Of a stretch of DNA of 59,008 nucleotides, positions 16,849 to 24,254 are shown piece by piece. Position 1 is the first letter of the stretch, and every line of letters starts with the position of its first letter. The notes beneath the pieces were generated by a model. It had not been told where the DNA came from, searched no databases, and was given only the letters and a program-made list of their open reading frames with translations. The stretch lies in IMG/VR virus record IMGVR_UViG_3300044994_000135, positions 1 through 59,008 of that record, one strand, 5' to 3'. Source of the stretch: a virus. Position numbers and translations under genes: made by a program.

Positions 16849-17275
16849 ACCCCTCATCATCCCCCGCGACGCCGAGCCCGGCTGGCGCTGGGTGCTCCCC
16901 AGGGGGGTGACGCTCACGCTCGGCGAGGACCGCCAACTCCGCGATGCCGCTGGAACGATCTATGCGGCGATGGACGAGCGGCTCATGACCGACAACGACA
17001 ACCGCGCCGGGGCCGCGGGCGTGTACCTCCCGGCGGACTCGCCGTTCTCGCAGGTGGCCCGACCGCATGAGTTCCAGACGTCGTCGACGACGTATCAGAA
17101 ATACAACACGAACCTCGACGCCATTGAGTCCTACATCGGGCACCTGCGCGCGGTCATGAAGCCGACGCGCTGGAACCGCTTTCGGATCGCCGTGGCGCGG
17201 TTGGTGTTGTTGCGGTTTCAGGACGGTTTCTGGGACAACCCGCGCACGCTCTGGAAGAAAGAGCCGCTGCCGTAA
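16835..17275 (+). CDS. Hypothetical protein, 146 aa
   Basis: Start overlaps the previous gene by 14 bases. Begins with a beta-rich stretch (GWRWVLPRGVTLTLGEDRQL) and ends with a basic helix pair (MKPTRWNRFRIAVARLVLLRF). No signal peptide or motif recognised. Last gene before a GTTGACTA box. Confidence 0.6.
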   Translation: MDANRPLIIPRDAEPGWRWVLPRGVTLTLGEDRQLRDAAGTIYAAMDERLMTDNDNRAGAAGVYLPADSPFSQVARPHEFQTSSTTYQKYNTNLDAIESYIGHLRAVMKPTRWNRFRIAVARLVLLRFQDGFWDNPRTLWKKEPLP

Positions 17276-17284
17276 AGATATTTG

Positions 17285-17290
17285 TTGACT
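17285..17290 (+). promoter_or_regulatory. TTGACT box upstream of the metzincin gene
   Basis: Lies in the 62-base gap before the protease start in the context GTTGACTA, with a GCGCG...GGTGC stretch downstream similar to that before the 14886 gene. Promoter role inferred from recurrence. Confidence 0.3.
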
Positions 17291-17337
17291 ACTGCTCGCG
17301 CGCTGGTGCACAGTTCACGGCGTAGGAGAACCACATC

Positions 17338-17913
17338 ATGATGATCACACTTGGCCTTTACGTTCTTGAATTGTTCACGCCGGGAGATTCGCCCACACGG
17401 GGCGAGACGCGGCGGCTGATCCGCGAGAGCACGCGGCAGATCCAGCAGGAGCTCGGCGTGAACCTCGTCGTCCGTTGGCACAAGCGCGTCCGCGTGCCCC
17501 GCGACCGCGCCATCGGCCCGTGGCGGTATCTGAACATCAGCCGGGAGCTACCCGAGGACCGCGTCGGGCCGTTCCTGGAGATTCAGCCGCCGGTGTTCCT
17601 TTCTCGCAAGGGCCCGCCGCTGGTGTTCGGCCAGGGCTACATCTGTAGTCCGGCGTATGGGAGCGCGGTGGCGGCCGTCGCTCGGCGATCGGAGACTCGC
17701 GGAAACATGCTGCCGCTGGCCAGGGCCACCATCACGCACGAGCTCGGTCATATCCTGGGCGCGATGCACACCACCGACAACACCGGCATGATGGCCGCTG
17801 CAATCCTGCCGAACATGGTCGAGGCGGGCAAGGCGATCCCGCCGTTCACCGAGGAGAGCCGGGAGCAGGTACGGCGGTGCTTGCGGAGCGAGTTGTTCGA
17901 GTGGACGAGATGA
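17338..17913 (+). CDS. Metzincin-type zinc metalloprotease
   Basis: A 191-residue protein with the full metzincin signature HELGHILGAMH (134-144): three zinc His and the catalytic Glu. A Met pair follows at 151-152 as a possible Met-turn. A hydrophobic N terminus (MMITLGLYVLELF) is too short for a clear signal peptide. Family knowledge: secreted or periplasmic proteolysis. In a phage it could mature virion proteins, cut surface proteins or be cargo. Confidence 0.82.
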   Translation: MMITLGLYVLELFTPGDSPTRGETRRLIRESTRQIQQELGVNLVVRWHKRVRVPRDRAIGPWRYLNISRELPEDRVGPFLEIQPPVFLSRKGPPLVFGQGYICSPAYGSAVAAVARRSETRGNMLPLARATITHELGHILGAMHTTDNTGMMAAAILPNMVEAGKAIPPFTEESREQVRRCLRSELFEWTR

Positions 17914-18266
17914 CGATCGGGACAGAAGGAGCAGATCTACTTATGAGCGAAACCCGGCGACTGATGAAGTTAACCAAAGAAGAAGAGAAGATTATACGCG
18001 ACATTCGAGCAATGAAGTCGACTCCCCCCGAAGGGCCGTTGCCAGTCGATTGTTTGCGCCACTTACTTAATGGCGGGTGGGTGTCATGGCCGGAGTATTC
18101 GAATTGCGATTTCGTGATCAAGCTCATGGGCGGAGAAGTGTTCTATGGCGATAACAAGGGTTCCGGCACGAAGAATTGGAGAAGGTTTACTCGGTTCAAT
18201 ACCGGGTGGTTTCTCGATCGTGAAACGTCGGTGAGATGCAGATTGATCGATCCGAAGGTCAAGTGA
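17910..18266 (+). CDS. Hypothetical protein, 118 aa
   Basis: Start set at the ATGA overlap with the protease stop (frame open 33 bases earlier). Charged helical N-terminal half, then WVSWPEYSNCDFVIKLMGG and Trp/Arg-rich C terminus. Base composition is more AT-rich than its neighbours. No family recognised. Confidence 0.55.
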   Translation: MTIGTEGADLLMSETRRLMKLTKEEEKIIRDIRAMKSTPPEGPLPVDCLRHLLNGGWVSWPEYSNCDFVIKLMGGEVFYGDNKGSGTKNWRRFTRFNTGWFLDRETSVRCRLIDPKVK

Positions 18267-18394
18267 GTAGCGAGCAGAAGACGCCGGAGCAGGCGGCGGA
18301 GGAGTATGTCGATAATCTCGAATCTCAGCAACCAGGTTGTTTTAATCAATCGTACGGCGAGGGCGATGAGAGCGGCGCTGAAGCGGTTAGCTGA
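18263..18394 (+). CDS. GTG-start short ORF, 43 aa (possible frameshifted N terminus)
   Basis: GTG overlaps the previous stop as GTGA, the coupling style of this region, and encodes SSEQKTPEQAAEEYVDNLESQ before a stop at 18394. The 18306-18563 frame overlaps it in another phase. Either this is a tiny gene, or the two are halves of one gene broken by a frameshift. Confidence 0.35.
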   Translation: MSSEQKTPEQAAEEYVDNLESQQPGCFNQSYGEGDESGAEAVS

Positions 18395-18563
18395 GCCGGG
18401 AATATACCTAGGCTGGCTTAGAGGAGGAGAGGACTACGAAATCTATGCGGAGAAGGATGGCGAAGTGATCGCCATCTTCGACCTGCGCGACTGCTACAGG
18501 AAACGAAGGCCGCTGAAGGGCATCGGGAAAAAGTTGGCGAAGATGACGCGGACGGGGAAGTAG
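18306..18563 (+). CDS. Hypothetical protein, 85 aa
   Basis: The second half (YEIYAEKDGEVIAIFDLRD, then a basic tail) reads like a real small domain. The first 25 residues overlap the 18263 ORF and may be shadow coding. No strong ribosome site is visible at its ATG. Confidence 0.45.
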   Translation: MSIISNLSNQVVLINRTARAMRAALKRLAEPGIYLGWLRGGEDYEIYAEKDGEVIAIFDLRDCYRKRRPLKGIGKKLAKMTRTGK

Positions 18564-18648
18564 GTAACGAGTATCTGAAAACTGTTGATCGACCCCGCAC
18601 AACTCCCCCCGGTTGACTACCCCCCGGCCTCGGGCGCAAGCTTGAGGA

Positions 18649-20082
18649 ATGAGAACAATCATTGTCCTTCTTGCCACTATCACCGCAGTCCACGCCCAGC
18701 CCGTCACCCCAATCCGGGTGAGCAGCCTGGCCGACAGCGGGCCGGGGTCGCTCAGGGCGTGCGTCGAAGCCTCCGGCGGGGCACGGGCGTGCGTGTTCGA
18801 GGTCTCCGGGCGCATCCGCCTGCAGTCGTCTCTCAGGCTGACGCGGCCCGAAACGCACATCCTCGGCCAGACCGCGCCGTCGCCGGGCGTGCTGCTCACT
18901 AATGCCGGAGTGGCCGTTGAGGCCGACGGCTGCTCGGTTGAGCACGTTGCGATCCGGCCAGGGGATGGGCCCAGCGCGCAGAAGCCCGGCGAAAGGGACG
19001 CGCTGAAGGTGCTCGCCGACGACGTGCGGGTGCGGGGCGTGTCGCTATCCTGGGCCACCGACGAGAACCTCTCCGTCTACGGCGAGCGCGTGACCGTCAC
19101 CGACAGTATTATCGCCGAGGGCCTCCACCGCTCGATTCACCCCGAGGGGCAGCACAGCATGGGGGCGCTCGTCGGCGAGCGGTCGCGGCGGGTGGTGTTT
19201 CAGCGGAATGTGCTCATGTCGAACAGGGACCGGCACGTGCGGTGGAAATCCAACACCTCCGGGGCGATGGTCAATAACGTCGTTTATAACTGGGGCGGCG
19301 GCACTTCTGGCTGGAACGTCAACAACGTCACTGCTGCGTCAACGGACCTGCCGATTTTGCAGGATTTTGTCGGTAACGTGTACCTGCCCGGGCCGGATAC
19401 GCTCTCGCGTAACGCGGGCGGCTTTTACGCCGACAAGGGCGTCACCGCGCTTGGCTCGTGGTTTTTTATCCGCGACAATTTGACCCCGACCAGGCCCACG
19501 GGGGCAGAGCCCGAGTGGGCGGTTGCGAACGTCGCGCAGAGCGTTCACGGGGTTCCGGTGCCGCTGTTCGAGGGCCACTACCCGTTGCCGCTAACCCCGG
19601 CGACCGAGGCTCTGAGCGCGGCAGTCAGGCACGCGGGCGCGAGGCCCTGGGACCGCTCACTGGTTGACCTGCGGTTGCTCGGCGAGCTTGTCGGTCGTGC
19701 CGGTCGGATCCCGGACTGCGTTGAGGTCTGTGCCTCGCCAGATTTGCGGCGGGTGCCCGAGGGCGGCTACCCGGCCGTGGCTGAGAACTTCCGGCCACTG
19801 GGGGCGCTGCCGGAGGTGTTCGCCGACGTGGCCGCGATGCGGCAGTGGGCGGCGGGGTTTGAGGGGGGCTTGACGGGGCCGGTGCCCACGCCCACCATTT
19901 TCCTGACGCCAGGAAATAGCCCGACGCCGACCAGGACGCCGACGCCTAGGTCAACGAAAACGCCGACGCCGACCAGGACGCCGACGCCTAGGTCAACGTG
20001 CACGCCGACACCGACCAGGACGCCGACGCCGACGCCGACGCCGACGCTGAGAATGTGCTGGCTGCCGTGTCCGCCGCCCTAG
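18649..20082 (+). CDS. Secreted pectate-lyase-like beta-helix protein
   Basis: 477 residues. N-terminal signal peptide (MRTIIVLLATITAVHAQ), then a right-handed parallel beta-helix of the polysaccharide-lyase kind: SLRACVEASG, CVFEVSGRI, ILGQTAPSPGVLL, and rung-like V-x-V repeats to about residue 300. A Thr/Pro linker of repeated TPTRTPTP units and a Cys-containing tail finish it. It resembles bacterial exported pectate lyases more than tail spikes, which lack signal peptides. A TTGACT box at 18613 lies 36 bases before the ATG. Likely host-fitness cargo or a surface depolymerase. Confidence 0.75.
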   Translation: MRTIIVLLATITAVHAQPVTPIRVSSLADSGPGSLRACVEASGGARACVFEVSGRIRLQSSLRLTRPETHILGQTAPSPGVLLTNAGVAVEADGCSVEHVAIRPGDGPSAQKPGERDALKVLADDVRVRGVSLSWATDENLSVYGERVTVTDSIIAEGLHRSIHPEGQHSMGALVGERSRRVVFQRNVLMSNRDRHVRWKSNTSGAMVNNVVYNWGGGTSGWNVNNVTAASTDLPILQDFVGNVYLPGPDTLSRNAGGFYADKGVTALGSWFFIRDNLTPTRPTGAEPEWAVANVAQSVHGVPVPLFEGHYPLPLTPATEALSAAVRHAGARPWDRSLVDLRLLGELVGRAGRIPDCVEVCASPDLRRVPEGGYPAVAENFRPLGALPEVFADVAAMRQWAAGFEGGLTGPVPTPTIFLTPGNSPTPTRTPTPRSTKTPTPTRTPTPRSTCTPTPTRTPTPTPTPTLRMCWLPCPPP

Positions 20083-20336
20083 GCCCTCGGCCCGGTCCGG
20101 TCAAAGAACCGCTCGTGGAGCCGCACAATTGCCGCCCCGCAGGTGGCGCCGCGAACGGAAACTAGCGAGGTGTCAGCGCCGGGTTCGGTGATAGACGCCA
20201 GCCACACGGCGCGGCCCCGGTGGCGGAATTTGTGGAGGGTGAGTTCGAGGTTTTCGCGCTCGGTTACAGCGTAGAGGACAAGCAGCTTGCCGACCGAATC
20301 GGTCGTTAGTTGCGGGAGTGTTGCGCGAGCAATCAT
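20079..20336 (-). CDS. Hypothetical protein, 85 aa
   Basis: A lone leftward gene among rightward ones. The product reads as a small mixed alpha/beta domain (LELTLHKFRHRGRAVWLASI; GAAIVRLHERFF). Its start overlaps the start of the rightward 20335 ORF, and its end overlaps the beta-helix gene end by 4 bases. Confidence 0.5.
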   Translation of the reverse strand: MIARATLPQLTTDSVGKLLVLYAVTERENLELTLHKFRHRGRAVWLASITEPGADTSLVSVRGATCGAAIVRLHERFFDRTGPRA

Positions 20337-20610
20337 GTGCTGCGATTATCACACGCGAGGTGCCGATCTGGATAGCGTTCCGCAAAAGTCGCCACTCGAG
20401 CTCGATACGCAGATAGCCGTGGCGGCGGTATTGGCCGCGTGTTACCGCACGCTCGCGCTCCAGCTCGCCGCCCTGGAGGGCCGGAAACACCGCGATGCTG
20501 CGGTCGAGGCTCGCGTAGCCGGCCAACTCACCGGGATCCAGCGCTGCGCCCGTTTGTTAGTTGACGATAAAACGGCGTTTCTGCGGTACGAAAACGCTAA
20601 GTCCTTGTAA
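20335..20610 (+). CDS. Hypothetical protein, 91 aa
   Basis: ATG 20335 overlaps the divergent start at 20336, an arrangement that normally allows only one of the two or a later start here. The body is helical (TQIAVAAVLAACYRTLALQL). The last codons cover one AACGGCGTT box. Followed by an AT-rich gap. Confidence 0.45.
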   Translation: MCCDYHTRGADLDSVPQKSPLELDTQIAVAAVLAACYRTLALQLAALEGRKHRDAAVEARVAGQLTGIQRCARLLVDDKTAFLRYENAKSL

Positions 20611-20725
20611 TCACTAGTAAATAAAAGTTACGAAAATCATTGACATTATGTTAATAATAAGTGCATCATATCTGTATTGATGATGAGCGGTCGCGATGAT
20701 GCGGCCGCGAAACTGGAGGACAACG
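20611..20725 (+). promoter_or_regulatory. AT-rich promoter region before the 20726 operon
   Basis: A 115-base gap of unusually low GC. TTGACA stands at 20640-20645, with AT-rich hexamers such as TCATAT at 20666. The spacer is about 20 bases, longer than ideal. A GGAGG ribosome site precedes the ATG at 20726. Probably drives the run of small genes to the sigma factor. Confidence 0.5.
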
Positions 20726-20974
20726 ATGGGCACCAAACAATACGTAGCAATCTCAACAGTAGATGGCGTGGCCTACGGGCTTGGCGAAACCCCAACCCAC
20801 GCCTGCGAGGACGCGCTCGCGAGTCTCGGTCTGACCGCTGAGAGCGCCGAGGCCGACCAGGTTTGGGAAACCCTGGAGGCACACCTCGCGTCCGCCGAGG
20901 TCGTCGCAAAACTCCGCTGGAGTTCACACGTGCAGCCGGTGATAGTCGACGGTGTGGCGGTGTTGGGAGCGTAG
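20726..20974 (+). CDS. Hypothetical protein, 82 aa
   Basis: Start ATG 20726 has TGGAGGACA upstream; the frame is open to an earlier ATG at 20696 that lacks a site. Small alpha/beta protein (QYVAISTVDGVAYGLGETPT). No family recognised. Followed closely by the 20984 gene. Confidence 0.6.
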   Translation: MGTKQYVAISTVDGVAYGLGETPTHACEDALASLGLTAESAEADQVWETLEAHLASAEVVAKLRWSSHVQPVIVDGVAVLGA

Positions 20975-20983
20975 GAGGCGACG

Positions 20984-21256
20984 ATGAGCGATTCAAAAAC
21001 CTACTGGGTTACCGTGACCCGCACGATCGTTGCCGTTGACCACCGCGTGATCACGGCGGCGAGCGAGGCGGAGGCCCGGCGGATAGCCGCCGAGCGCTTT
21101 CTCGTCGTGCCGGAGTCGTGCGTGGTGCAAGAGGAACGTATCGACTGCCAGCCGCAGCCGACGGACCGCGAATTGTGGGAGGATATGCAAGCGTCCGAGG
21201 GCTGCGGGTACGCCGACGAGGTGAACGAGGCTGAGTTCAGCGAGGAGCGAGCATGA
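20984..21256 (+). CDS. Hypothetical protein, 90 aa
   Basis: Begins with a beta strand and a charged helix (TYWVTVTRTIVAVDHRVI; ASEAEARRIAAERF), a layout common in short phage and plasmid proteins, and ends acidic. ATGA overlap with the next gene. Confidence 0.6.
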   Translation: MSDSKTYWVTVTRTIVAVDHRVITAASEAEARRIAAERFLVVPESCVVQEERIDCQPQPTDRELWEDMQASEGCGYADEVNEAEFSEERA

Positions 21257-21525
21257 GCGGATATCGGTGTACCGGGTGCAGTGGGCGGTTTCATTGCGGG
21301 GATATCGCCGGATACAACTCGCTGCGGATTGAGGGGGGATTGCGCGCGGAGTGCTGCGACGATTCTCTCTCGGCGGTCGTCCGCCGAGTCGTCCGGGAGC
21401 TTCCGGAGGGCGTAGTTACCGCGCTCGATTTTAACGGCGGAGTGGCCCACTGGCCGCCACAGCCGGGGGACGACCCGTGGTGGCTGGATTGGGCAAACGA
21501 AATCGTGGAGGAGCACAGAACGTGA
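21253..21525 (+). CDS. Small Cys-containing protein, 90 aa
   Basis: Opens MSGYRCTGCSGRFHCGDIAG, a C-x-x-C-x5-C group that could bind metal, with a further CC pair later. Overlaps the next gene as GTGA. Function unknown. Confidence 0.55.
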   Translation: MSGYRCTGCSGRFHCGDIAGYNSLRIEGGLRAECCDDSLSAVVRRVVRELPEGVVTALDFNGGVAHWPPQPGDDPWWLDWANEIVEEHRT

Positions 21526-21860
21526 ACACGCAAACCGAAACCCCCCAGCCGAGCGGCGGCCCTACCTGCGGCAGGCCGCCGCGCCTTGCCAGTAACTGCC
21601 ACGCCGCCACCCCCGGCGCGATCGGGGTTCTGAGCCTCGCCGGACTCACGCCGGGGCAGTTATTAGACCGGCACTTTTCCGGGGACTGGGGCGATATTTC
21701 CGACGACGACCGGGCGGCAAACGACGCGGCGCTCGCGGGTGGCTCGCGTATTCTGTCGGCCTACCAGACCACGGCGGGGCGGGTCTGGTGCGTCACGGAT
21801 GCGGCCGGCGACGACGGGACGCGAGAACTGACAACGCTGTTGCTACCGGAGGAGTATTGA
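21522..21860 (+). CDS. Plasmid-type hypothetical protein, 112 aa
   Basis: GTG start overlapping the previous stop. The conserved-looking core HFSGDWGDISDDDRAAND followed by ILSAYQT and a terminal LLLPEEY matches a protein type often seen on plasmids and phages, with no established function. Its end overlaps the sigma-factor start as TTGA. Confidence 0.65.
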   Translation: MNTQTETPQPSGGPTCGRPPRLASNCHAATPGAIGVLSLAGLTPGQLLDRHFSGDWGDISDDDRAANDAALAGGSRILSAYQTTAGRVWCVTDAAGDDGTRELTTLLLPEEY

Positions 21861-22546
21861 GCGCCGCCGAGGGGCTAATCCTGGAGTTCTGGCCGCACTT
21901 CGACACGTACCTCCGCGGCCTCTTCCGGCGCCAGCGCTACCCGGAGCACCTGCGCGACGATGCCCGGTCTCTGGCGATGCTCCGGCTCTGGCAATCGGCG
22001 CTGCGGTACGTGGCCAAAAGCCCCGAGACGACCCCCTGGCCGGTCTACGCCAAGGTGGCTATCAAATACGCCCTCCGCCGCACGCGCCGGCTGGCCCTGC
22101 GCGGCTGGGTGGTCCCGGACTCCGGCGCTGTGCTCGGGGCCTCCGGGGTCCCGTACCAACGCCAGCTGGGCATCCCCGAGTTCGTGACCAGCCACGACCC
22201 GCACCCGCACATTGACGCCCGTTTGGATGTTCGTCGCGCCGTGGCCGAGTTGCCGCCGAGGTACCGGCACGTCGTGAGCCGGTACCACTTCGACGGCTGG
22301 ACGTTCGCCGAAATCGCCGAGGAGCAGAACGGGGTTACCCGGCAGTGTACCCACCAGATGCTCCGCCGGGCCCACGGCTGGATGCGCGAGAGGGTACAAA
22401 AGGAGTGTTGCCACACGCCTGCACTGTCTCTGACGCAACGCGGCAGGCGTGCTAAACTGGACGCACGACACAGGCGCGTCAAGCCGGTGCAGCCGGGTGC
22501 ATCGAGAGGTGCCCGCCTGGTTGCGATGGCGAGCCGATCGGTGTGA
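21857..22546 (+). CDS. Sigma-70-family transcription factor
   Basis: About 229 residues from a TTG start that overlaps the previous stop and has GGAGGAG upstream. The C-terminal region-4 helix-turn-helix is clear: AVAELPPRYRHVVSRYHFDG then TFAEIAEEQNG. A region-2-like segment (YLRGLFRRQRYPEHLRDDA) lies near the N terminus. It could redirect RNA polymerase to phage promoters. The last ~45 residues are Arg-rich and may be read-through into DNA that also holds a promoter and the start of a structured RNA. Confidence 0.75.
   Translation: MSAAEGLILEFWPHFDTYLRGLFRRQRYPEHLRDDARSLAMLRLWQSALRYVAKSPETTPWPVYAKVAIKYALRRTRRLALRGWVVPDSGAVLGASGVPYQRQLGIPEFVTSHDPHPHIDARLDVRRAVAELPPRYRHVVSRYHFDGWTFAEIAEEQNGVTRQCTHQMLRRAHGWMRERVQKECCHTPALSLTQRGRRAKLDARHRRVKPVQPGASRGARLVAMASRSV
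22430..22458 (+). promoter_or_regulatory. Sigma-70-like promoter for the structured-RNA region
   Basis: CTGACG (22430-22435), a 17-base spacer, then TAAACT (22453-22458). Each box matches four of six consensus bases. The predicted transcription start is near 22465, just before the hairpin-dense region. Confidence 0.45.
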
Positions 22547-23120
22547 GAGGTACAGGCGACGCGGGTGCTGAGTGCGTGTTGCCCGTGGGCTACGGCGCGG
22601 GAGTATCGCGACGGAATACACGGCCCGGCGCGGCGGTCGGTGGGGTCATGCCCCCCATCGGTGAGCGAGCCCGACCCGGATAGGTTTCAGAGAGTCGATG
22701 CCGAGCAGCGAACGGTACGGGAGAGATGGCGGTAAGGCCCGATTTGCGCGTTACAAGCCTGAAATCTCGGCGGGGTATTCCCGCCGAGGATAGTGCCCGC
22801 GCGAGGGATCTCGCGGGATACTCCTCCGCCCCCGTGGTCGAGGAAGCCACTAGCGACGAGACTCTGATTCCGTTTGAAGCGCACTCAGTCAAAGCGGGAT
22901 CGTTTCGCGTGCGCGGTTTATCTGGATATACCGCAAGGTTTTTCATGTCGACGACGGCGGCGGCGCGGTTCTGGTCGGGCAACCGACCGGGCATGTTGCA
23001 CGCGGGCGAACGGAGGGGGCGAGTAGGGGACTCGGCGGGCAAGGCAGTCCGTATGGGCGAAAGCCCCCACCGGTTTTGATGCGGCCGATTCGCGGGTGCG
23101 CGCGCTACCGGAAAGGAGCA
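22465..23120 (+). ncRNA. Candidate large structured RNA (~650 nt)
   Basis: No convincing gene lies in this gap; frames on both strands give low-complexity proteins. The DNA is dense in stable hairpins: 22638-22645/22653-22660 (8 bp), 22766-22774/22780-22788 (9 bp perfect), 22800-22805/22810-22815 (6 bp), 22913-22934 (5+3 bp), 22971-22990 (8 bp closing a GCAA tetraloop) and 23055-23066 (4 bp closing GAAA). GNRA loops and this density are typical of large ribozymes and phage RNAs such as GOLLD or ROOL. Group II intron was considered, but no domain V was found. The boundaries are guesses; an upstream promoter fits the 5' end. Confidence 0.55.
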
Positions 23121-23201
23121 AATGCGTCGCACCCCGATCGAGCCCCTGGCAGGTGTCCCGGCGTTTCGAGAATATCGTCTAAATAATTCTCACTTTGGTC
23201 T

Positions 23202-23927
23202 ATGCAGGATTACCTCGTCAAGGACACCCACGCGCTCGTCCAGCAACTGGCGATGCGGCTGCTCAACCACGGGTACCACTTCTATTCCACCTCCTGGATC
23301 CCGGAGAGCAAGGACCCGCGCGCCGTCGACGTGAAGTTACTGCTCCGCTACGGCGGCTACCTGAGCAAGTTCGCCGTCCACCGGCGGCACAAGCAGCACG
23401 GTGCCGCGAAGGTGCGTTACTTGCGGTGCGGGCGGCTGGTGGTGCTGGTCGCCACCGCGGGGGGCTCCCCATTTTGGGACTGCGAGGGCAGGAACATCCG
23501 CGACGCCCGCGAGAGCCCGCTGCACGTCGCGGGCTACGCCCTCTCCCCCACGAGGGTGCGGCTCCACCGCGAGGTCTACAACCGCCTGGCGCGGCAGTAC
23601 CTCGACGGGTGGGCCGTCCGCCGGTCGGCGGCGTGGCTCGAAGAGAAGCTCCGCGCGCTGCCGTTCGACCCGGGGTACGCCGGGGTGCGGGCGCAGGTGG
23701 TGACCCTGGCCCGCGCGCTGAACGTCCGCCGCAAGGCCGCCCGCCTGCCCCCGGTCGCCATCGAGAACTGTTTCCGCACCAAGCGGCTCGCGCCACGCAA
23801 GGTCTACCTGCCGATCCCGGACGACGTGCGGCAGGCCGTTGAGCTATACGCGCCGACGCGCTACTCTCGGGATAGCTCCGACGAAACGGAAGCGAGCTCT
23901 GCTGGGAAGCAACTCGCCGAGGGATAG
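23202..23927 (+). CDS. Unrecognised 241-aa protein downstream of the structured RNA
   Basis: A basic protein with no domain I can name. N-terminal part: LLNHGYHFYSTSWIPESKDP, then RYGGYLSKFAVHRRHKQHG, a beta-rich core (VRYLRCGRLVVLVAT; RESPLHVAGYALS) and a helical, Arg-rich second half. The many Arg, Lys and His residues suit RNA or DNA binding. Its ATG lacks a ribosome site. A better site (AAAGGAG before ATG 23122) opens a different phase, so a frameshifted or leader-coupled start is possible. A hairpin (23168-23173/23186-23191) lies just upstream. Confidence 0.65.
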   Translation: MQDYLVKDTHALVQQLAMRLLNHGYHFYSTSWIPESKDPRAVDVKLLLRYGGYLSKFAVHRRHKQHGAAKVRYLRCGRLVVLVATAGGSPFWDCEGRNIRDARESPLHVAGYALSPTRVRLHREVYNRLARQYLDGWAVRRSAAWLEEKLRALPFDPGYAGVRAQVVTLARALNVRRKAARLPPVAIENCFRTKRLAPRKVYLPIPDDVRQAVELYAPTRYSRDSSDETEASSAGKQLAEG

Positions 23928-24254
23928 TCGGGGCCGAGTGACGGTGAAGAGCTTTTAGACTTTGAGGAGTTTAAGGAGCCCGCACACTGCAAGGCCGGTC
24001 CTTCCGTGTGCGGGGGCTCACCTCACCAGAACTCTCCGGATGCCTCAAAAAATCCCTCTTGTGTAGTTTCGGTTGCTCTTTACATCCTCGTTGCGAGTAG
24101 AAGAAAAGTTTTTATCGTCGTCCCCGCCTTTCGCCCGTGCCGTGCCTCTCGGTGCGCGTCAGGGCCGAGGGGCGGATGACGCCTGAAAGGTTTTTACAAC
24201 CGGCAGATTGCCGCCCCTCGGTCCCCGTTACCCAACGCGCCGAGGAGGTGCAAA
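23928..24254. other. Non-coding gap with hairpin and degenerate gene-end repeat
   Basis: Holds a long imperfect hairpin (23976-24019). A stretch at 24023-24056 resembles 4795-4827, the 3' end of the 71-aa gene; reversed, it would encode GFFEASGEFW, comparable to GFSEASASSG there. It is probably a decayed gene remnant. The rest shows no gene. Confidence 0.5.
23976..24019 (+). terminator. Terminator-like hairpin after the 241-aa gene
   Basis: GAGCCCGCACAC pairs with GTGTGCGGGGGCTC around an inner AAGG/CCTT stem. There is no U-tract, so termination efficiency is uncertain; it may instead belong to an RNA. Confidence 0.45.

Noticed and set aside
22726-23079. Rightward 117-codon frame and leftward 180-codon frame in the RNA region
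   Set aside because: Both are low-complexity and run through several perfect hairpins; no ribosome site or family pattern.
22541-23200. Group II or group I intron
   Set aside because: GTGTG occurs near 22541 and a GAAA hairpin near 23055, but the latter does not form a proper domain V, and no reverse transcriptase or LAGLIDADG protein is present.
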